DNA of 64,000 nucleotides from Hyalella azteca (lineage: Eukaryota > Arthropoda > Malacostraca > Amphipoda > Hyalellidae). The position numbers and the translations under genes were made by a program. Location: assembly GCF_000764305.2 (NCBI RefSeq), contig NW_025936571.1:310001-374000 (forward strand), given 5' to 3'. Shown here piece after piece: positions 24,701 through 33,700 of the stretch. The notes beneath the pieces were generated by a model that saw only the letters and a list, made by a program, of their open reading frames with translations, ran no database searches and was not told where the DNA came from. Each line of letters opens with the position of its first letter. Position 1 is the first letter of the stretch.

Positions 24701-27700
24701 ATTAAGACATCAATTTAAATAGCCGCATATATGAATATAAATAATAAAGCTTCAAAGGCAACATGCCCTACCTGCCATAAAATCTTGTGCAGATTTCAGA
24801 TGCATTAATTATTTTATGTTTGAATAAAATACAGCTGCCGCAAAACATTATTTCCGATGTCAAAAGCTGCTCATATAAACGTAAATTTACTACCATAAAA
24901 AGTTAGACGGCAATTGCTACATTAGGAGGATCTGGATTTCAACACCACCGCACGAAATGTGAATTAATATCTTTAGATTGAGACGCCATATTTAATGCAC
25001 TGTCGCAATATCTTTGCTTCAGACGCGTAAATTACTCCTTTCAGATTGAGTAGACGCCCCTGCCACATGAGCATGCCTTCTAATTACAGCGCCGCCTTTA
25101 GACGCATAAGTTACGCCACCTAGGTTAAAGAGGCGCCCCTACCACACGACTACGTTCTCTGCTTCAAACGCCCTCTCTAGAAACGTAATTTATGCCACCT
25201 AGATTAAGGAGACGCGCCTGACACACGACTACGTTCTCTGCTTCAAACGCCCTCTCTAGAAACGTAATTTATGCCACCTAGATTAAGGAGACGCGCCTGA
25301 CACACGACTACGTTTTCTGCTTCAAACGCCGTCTCCAGACGCGTAATTTACGCCACCTAAATTAAGGAGACGCACCTGCCACACGACCATGGCTTTTTTA
25401 ACAAAAGCTGGCGTGAGCTGCATGGCGTGACCGGCAACCGCGCCTTGAATGTCGATCACTTGCACGATCCCCGTGACACTCCACTGCTCTTCCTCCTCCG
25501 CCATGACGCTCCCAATGAAATTCGAAGACTTCATCATGTCGTCGATGGAGTACTTGTTCGGGTCGTGAATTGCAGCGCGCACTATGATCACCTTGCAGCC
25601 CTTAGGGTCATGCCCATCCAAGGGTAGGGTAAAGCTGCACATGGCCATTTATTTTTACTAGCCTAGCATTCAAGAGGGTAGCTACTGTCTGAACTAACAC
25701 GTCAACCAATAAACGATTTTGTCCTTTTGCCAGAAAACCTTAAACTTTAGACCACTTTAGAGAAAACCTTAAACTTTACTCCACATTCAACAGGAATTAT
25801 TCTAACAAGGGATTTTTTATAAGTTAATTTTAATTGAGTACACAGGAATTTAAAAGCAAAGAAAACGCCAAGAAAATTCACCATATCGATATTGAAAACG
25901 TTTCGGAGTCCAGCTCCATCATCAGTTCGACTAAACTAAAAATGAATAAAATCACTTTAAAAGTCAAAATTCAAAGACAGACATAAAACCTAAACAAGAC
26001 CTAACATTATATCGAAATAAACAGGACGATATATCGATATGGTGAATTTTCTTGGCGTTTTCTTTGCTTTTAAATTCCTTGTGAACTTGCGATATAAGCA
26101 GACTAATGATATAAGTACTTGAGTACACAGTAAATGCAGTTCTTTTGAGTCATTTTTCATAAACTTTTAATGCATGGATTATCTCAAGAATGTTTTTATA
26201 GGGAAGATTTTATCAACACAATAAGTGTTGATCATTGGTTTGATCAGCATGAAGGTAGAATTGACGAAGTAAATACGGTGATTAAAAGATAAACGTCATT
26301 TGATTGTTGGTTTAAAAAGTAAAGTATTCACTCCTTAGTATATAAGAGCTCAGATGTTCGAAAATTTTTCATTAGCATTTACTTTTTCTGACCTCACTGA
26401 TGGGAAGGCTAGTCAATGGTTACACAAAATCCTTTGTGACAAGGAAGTTATAAACAGAGTTAGTAAATACGTACAACTTCACAAGAGTCAAATTTGCTGA
26501 ACTACAACGGAGAAGTAATTTTTGAGGAAAAAGCTATGCAAATAATTGAAAAATGAATCCAGATAGAAGTTTTAAATTGCAGAGCTAGAACAAACTATTT
26601 TAAAGCGATTATTTTGCGTGTGTAAGTCAGACTCCCCTTATCTTTTGCTGCTAGCAAAATACCACACATAAATGTAAGCCGACACATCGCAAACGAATAC
26701 AAACCAACTCGAACCACAAGACGGAAATAACATTAATATACTGAGAAAACAACTTTCTTTTATTAGGCCCAAAATAATTTTTTAATAGCGTAGTTTATTC
26801 AGAAGAAAATTATCATTGCATTAATAAATTTAATCAAATTTTAATAATCAAGCAAAAATTTTGCTATCAGCTCATCAATAAAAATTATTTTTCCTCATTG
26901 ATAGAGTTCGTCTATAATCCGGTAATTTCGTCTACAACTTGATCACGGTACGTTGCGTTTAAATTGTCCATCGCCAAAAATTTCTCTTTTTCCTGCAACC
27001 TAACACTACCCAAAGCGCAGCTTGCAATTCTGAAAAAAACTCTCATTAATCCTTTTTAGCGCATTTTCTCATTTATGAAAAAATGCACTATTGTGCTCGC
27101 CATGTCCGTCTGTCCGTCCGTCCGTCTGTCTGTCCGTCTGTCTGTCTGTCCGTCTGTCTGTCTGTCCGTGACTTCACGTTTTTGTCGACGAGAAAATGCG
27201 CTCTCTGTCACTCACTGCAGTGAGTACTGAGTTATATTTTTTTAGAAATTGCACACGTGTTGCGCGATGCTGGCTAGAAATGTCGTTTGCCGTACTGCGC
27301 GCTCGCACTACAGAATCTTGGCAGAAATTATTCACTATTGTAGGTGCCAAAATTTTACAAACCATTGACACTTTTAATGTAGATGCGGACATTCTTTCAT
27401 TGTATCTTTGTTAGTCGAAAGATGAATACATCAATTGTAAGCCGTATTTGTGTAAAAGCAACATTCTATGAGGCGTTTTTTAGAGCAAGTACCGCTTTGA
27501 CATAAAAAGCAACAAGTAAAATTTTCTTCATTTGAAAGTCCATAGTTTACTCCTCTGCATAATTATCGTTAATACTGAGGTATTACCGTAAATATCGTAT
27601 CTTGAGACCAGCTTTTGAATGTCATAGTCATAGAAGCTTGCCGCCTGATTAGACAACCTAATTGGACAATTTTGTAAAGAATACTTCGAGAAACAGCTGG

Positions 27701-30700
27701 AAAGTTTTCAGCTAAATTCTAAATCGTGAATCATCTGTTTTCATTCATGTTACAGTTCGCCTTCTACATCAGATTATATCGGGAATGACTGACGGTCTCC
27801 CACCGCATCACATTTGTGCGGTTATCTCTAAATGCCCTAGCCAATTTCCGCACCATTCTATCACTCATAACCTGTTCACCGTACACTTCATTCATTAGGT
27901 AATGAATGAACTAATTTGAAGTCTTGAGCACAGTGATCAATTTGAAGCCAAGCTTGAGCACAGTGATAAGCACGCACTTTGCAGTCGACGGGTTTCTCGA
28001 TAGGCGGAGAGCATTATAAAATCACGTAAACAGATATAAGCGGGGCCCAATGGTTCCATAATGGCGTCTGTGGCTTCCCAACAGATGTAGCTAGAAGGAG
28101 CGCATACGATAAACGGCAGCAGGTGCTGTGGCAGCGCAATTTAAAAACGGTACTTACTCTGCAACAGGCCTTTTATTTTACACAAGTAGTAGTAGTAGTA
28201 GTAGTGGAATGGTATGCTAGTGCTTCAGCTATCAAGCTATTTCGCACCGAAGGTCAAAATATAACATCGCCAAAGAGGCGGAAGGTCTCAATTATTCAAA
28301 ATCTAAAGTTAATCATCATCCACAAAGGGCGGAAAGTCTCAGATGTCCAGCCCGCTGCAGCTGGCTCGAAGGAAATAGCGTTAGCATCTCAAAGAGACGT
28401 AGTTACAGGTTTAAAGCAACAGAAACTGGCACTCGAACATGAGGTCGCTTACACAGGAAGTCGGCCGCCCGCACGAGAGAGACAGAGAAAGGAAATGTAA
28501 GGAATCCTACCTACATAATAACTTAATGCAAGGAACCCTACCTACATAATAACTTAATGTAAGGAATCCTACCTACATAATAACTTAATGTAAGGAATCC
28601 TGCCTACATAATAACTTAACCCCACAACTGAGACCTGCAGTCAGACACCGCGAGCTCAGCGGTGGGGCGCTCAGGAACAATCCCCCTAGGAGCGCGAAAT
28701 CCCATAGGACTTTGACGAGCACAGACACACGTCAGAAGTCCCCTATGAGGGGTATTTTGCACAATACGATCTAACCTGCATGAGAACGAGAGACTTTTTC
28801 GCCAGGGCAGGAGTCATCTGCAACACATGAGCGCCGGTCATTCCAGAACAGTCGATTATTTCTGCCAATCCGGCAATGGACATCTGTTCGCATTCGTCGC
28901 TCATGATGTCGAGGATGAGGAGAGCAGCCTTCGTAACGTCGTCCATGGAGTTTTTATGTGCATCGTAAGCTCCCATGCGACCCAGGATTAAGATAGTACC
29001 GTTGGGGTGAGGGGTTGGTAAGGGGAGGAACACACTGCAAACGAAAAAATGGGCCGCGGGCTCAACGAATTTCATTTTGAAAAGCCGCAAATTTGCACTC
29101 GCGAAATTGCGGATGTAGAGCGGATGTCTGCTTAGAATATTTTAACTGTGTTGTATGAGCGAGAATAAAAATTTCTGCATGTTTTTTGGCAGAATTAGCT
29201 CACTTATGGGACTGGAAACCTTTGAAAATCCAATAATCTGTAGCCTTGTGTTTTTTAAATAAATTTTATATCGAATTTAGATAAACTGGGAAACAGAAAT
29301 TTTTACTTCAAATATATAAAGCTTAGCAGTATTTACGTATCATAAACCTTGAATTACAATTCATCTACGGAGATGAAGTGTCAATTAGTTATGCAATGCA
29401 CCTGAAAGAATTATACGTGGGATGATCCTCGGGTATATTTCGAATTTTCAATCTCATCGTCGCAAACAGCAATTTCAATGCAAATCGTTGCAAATTAAGG
29501 TGATTTAAAAATGAAAAGTTATACCAAAAGTATTCAAATCAGTTAGCTTTGTGTTTCAAACGAAAAATTTGTAGAAACATAATAGATCCATTGATGTACA
29601 ATATCAGTTCACCCCAAAAAAACAGTCCTGAAGAATGAATAGATGAATCAAGCGGAATAAAGCTACCCGAATATAAAATTTCTTACAAAAATCAAATAGA
29701 TTGGAAGCTCGTGATCAATAGAAAAAGTATTAATAAACCTGGAAAATTCCCGGAAAAAGAAGAGTAAAATTATGAATCAATAAGAATTAATTTCCAAAAC
29801 CTAATTTTTAAACCTCTCTACAACTTAACAGCTTTAATTTAACCTTCTATAACGCTTGCCAGAAAGTATACTTTCTTAATAACATAAAACAGACGTCGGA
29901 AAATACACATGAAATTTAAAATCAATTGCGACCACCGAAAGCGACTTCAAATTTGGTAATAAATTTTGGAAACCATCAATTTCCTAGTAAACTGTAAATA
30001 GAACCTTGAATTGAACTCAACTCGTGACACGACACGAATACACGCAACGTGTACCAAAATTACACCAAACGTGTATCAGAATTATAATTCTGATACACAA
30101 CACTTATAATTCCGATACACCAACCGTGTATCAGAATAGTAAGTGTTTTGCTTCAGAATTACACGCCACGTCGAAAATTACGCACAATGAATTGCCGAAT
30201 TACTCGCAATGTGTTCCAGAATTGCACATAACTTATTCATGATCCACACTCAATGTGCTTAGGAATTAGACCCAAAGTGTTGCAGAGTTACAGCCCACGT
30301 TTTCCAGAATAACTGGCACTGTCTTCCAGAACAGCACCCAATGCACTCGAAAATTACAAGCAACGTGTTCCAGAATGAAACGCATAGTGTTCAAAAATTG
30401 CATGCAATATCTTCCAGAATTACGCGAAACGTGTGCCAAAGCAACACTAGCAACATGTTTCAGAATCATACGAATTGTGCTTGACAATAACACGAAACGT
30501 GTACCATAAAAGCACGCAACCTGTACCATAATAACACACGACCTGTACCATAATTACACGCAACGTATTCAAGAATTATGCGCAGCTGTACCATAATAAC
30601 ACGCAATGTGTACCATAAAAACACGCAACCTGCACCGTAATTATACGCAACGTATTCAAGAATTATGCGCAGCTGTACCATAATAACGCGCAATGTGTAC

Positions 30701-33700
30701 CATAACAAAACGCAACCTGCACCGTAATTATACGCAACGTATTCAATAATTCTACGCAACGTGCAACGAAAGTATACTTAACGTTTCCCGTGATTTTCTG
30801 TGATGAATTTCAGAATTACACAGAACGAAATAACCGCGACGTGTTCCAGAAACACTTGACAAGTACGACAAGCTGGACCATCGCGTACCCGCGAGAACAG
30901 GGCCTGGAATGCCAGTTTACAGTCTCAATTAATGACTGGGACCTTTTCTTACTCGGCGCTCATACACTTGCGGATTCCGAGTCACTCCAGAGCTGCTTGC
31001 GTCCTTTTCGCGCATAAAATGCGTGCGTTTCAAACTGTTGACATGGTTGGCATTACTTTCACATGAGGAAGCATCTTTAGTGAATGATGCATCGTACGAA
31101 AAATTAACAATGTTAACAATGTGTAGCCATCGGTTAAAAAACCGGACCACCGGTTTTCATAACATGTTGCATATATTATATTAAATTAAATCAATCAAAT
31201 GACTTCGAAGGGATGTGTGTAGAGTGACATGGCATAGATTTGTGAGGGTGTGCGTCTAAGACATTTAGAGATTTGCTTAGTTTGACATCGAAGAAAATTT
31301 CATGGTGAAAAATCGAGGAGGTTTTTGAGTTTTTGGGGAGAGACATCGAAAAGATTTCTCCTGCGATATCTTGGAAATATTTTTTTATGTGAGAAATTGA
31401 AAGGAATTTCGTGGATGAATATATAAGGAATTTGTACAGAGCGCTATCAAAAATATTTTTGAGTATGACATAAAAAGAAGTGTAGAGAGAAGCATATTAA
31501 CTATTGGTACGAAGAGACGAGAAAAGAGATCTTGAATAGTTCGTGTTGAATACAGAGAACATCATCGATCTTTGCGATCGATATCAGTTGATCAAAGTAA
31601 CAGTCAAGTATTTGTACCTACAGTGGGAATGATAAAGAATTAATAATCATTCCGATGGCAGTTTTGTGTTGATTTTATGCGACTATCAGATTATATATTT
31701 GAGAGATCCAAAAATCCAAACCGTGCTATCTTCAACTCGGTAGCACTAATGTTAATTAAAGATTACTATCAAATATCAAGGGCTCTTCTCACCAAAGTGC
31801 CAAATAGCTTAAAATTAAGTTCTGAATGCTATTCACTGAATAATAAGTCGCGCAAAAATCAAATTTCAGGGAATCTGACCTGCCAAACCGTCATGGCTTT
31901 TTTGGCAACGGCCGGAGTCATCTGAAGATTGTGCGCCAATGAACCTCCCGCCATGTCAAGGATTTGGGTGAAGCCAGTAATTGACAAAGTCTCAATCTCA
32001 TCGCACATGATATCGGAAATCATGTGAGTTGCTTTGAACACTTTTTCAATGCCCGTTGTATGGGGGTCGTGTCCGCAGGTTCTGATGATCACTATTTGGC
32101 GGCCTTGCGGATCAAGATCCGGGAGAGGCAGAAACAGACTGCAACAGATCAAATCGTGTTCTCAGTTACGGGTCAGTGTCAGTTAAGAGTTGCATGAACT
32201 GTAACGTATCTCATTTTAATTTCAGATTACGGGTTGAACTCGTTTAATGTTTCTGCATTGTGTAGCAACACAATTTATTGTGTTGATGTTATGTTTCAGT
32301 TGATTCAGTTCAGAGTTCGGGCCAGATTCAAAGACGTAGCACTTTGGTGAGAATTATGTGCAACAGCGTAATAGAATATGTTTCCATGTTCAGTCCAGTG
32401 TCTGCTAGATGAGATGAAGCGATTAATTAAATTTTATTCAACAAGCTCAATCAATTAAAAAGTTTAAATCTTATTCCAGTTGCAAATCAGTAACACATCT
32501 CGTAGAGATACGAATAAATTTACTTTTCCAATTCCTCGTGGAAGCAATTAATATTTTAAAATCAAAAGAGAAATTCGAAATTTTTCTCTTTTTTACGGGT
32601 GAAATGAAACATGCTCATGCAACGAAAATTCATAAAATCCTATATACAAGGTGGTCAATATTTATCGTTGAAAACTCAAATTTTTTTTCGCGGAATGACA
32701 CCTAATTAAAGATTGAGTAACACGAGTGAAATACAACTGTATATTAAATATATGATTTGTAGCAAAAATATTCACAAAATTCGCTTTCGATTGAAGTCAA
32801 TGGAAAGCAGGACAGACTACAGAAGTGACAAAATGCGCGTGCTTTGACATACAAGACCATTTGAATATCTTCAATAGATTCGCCTGTTCAAAAATTTGCT
32901 TTCGTTTATTTACAATTGCAGGTATAGTTAATTTTCCATTTTTAATAAAAATATTCGTTATATAGCTTCAGAAGTCATTTTACACTGGAAAATTATCAAA
33001 ATAAAACACTTTATTAAATCAATTGAAGCGATGTAAGCGATAAATGTAGATCACCCTGTACATTAGGACGATATCGAGTTCACGAATTATATCAAATTGT
33101 TCAACAAACATCGATTATGAATTGATAAAACCATGGTTCATCCGAACTTTTTCATGCGTCGCAAACAACATTGAAAGAGCGCTCCAGTTGAAGATTAAAA
33201 GCTTGAGTTGCTTTATTTAATTATTTTAATTTTTTAATTAAAAAAACTCGCCAGTCATTTAATTAAATTTTTAATCAATGAGATTTAGTGATTATAGCTA
33301 GGAGTCGTATGCACTGGTTTCGAAAATTTTCTATATCAAAATTTTAATTTTCAAATTTTCACTTACAAAATCTCAATTTAAACACCATGCAAGGTTTGCA
33401 TTAGATCTACTAAAAAGAGCAACGATTTTTTGCCACAGCTTCTCTTACATTTTTTGCACACATGTTTCACTATTATTTTGGATGTACTCATTTTTCAACT
33501 CAGATCATTTAATTCAATTATCAAGATGCGATGTGCTTCACACGCACCAAGCTCTGTTTCTTATACAGAATATTCAATCAGTTTTATTCACAGAATAAAT
33601 TCAGTTACATTCGCAGGATACGTACAATTTCATTCGCCGGATGCTTTCAGTTTCAATTGCAGAATGCTTCAGATTTCATTGAAATGAGGGGTTCAGTTTC

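Noticed and set aside
26340..26560. Possible retrotransposon Gag-like text (SLAFTFSDLTDGKASQWLHK)
   Set aside because: One short stretch soon followed by stops, with no zinc knuckle, protease or RT nearby; too weak to call.
19986..32138. Cassettes as five separate tandem genes
   Set aside because: No copies of the start, N-terminal or C-terminal exons were found between them, and phases fit single shared flanking exons.
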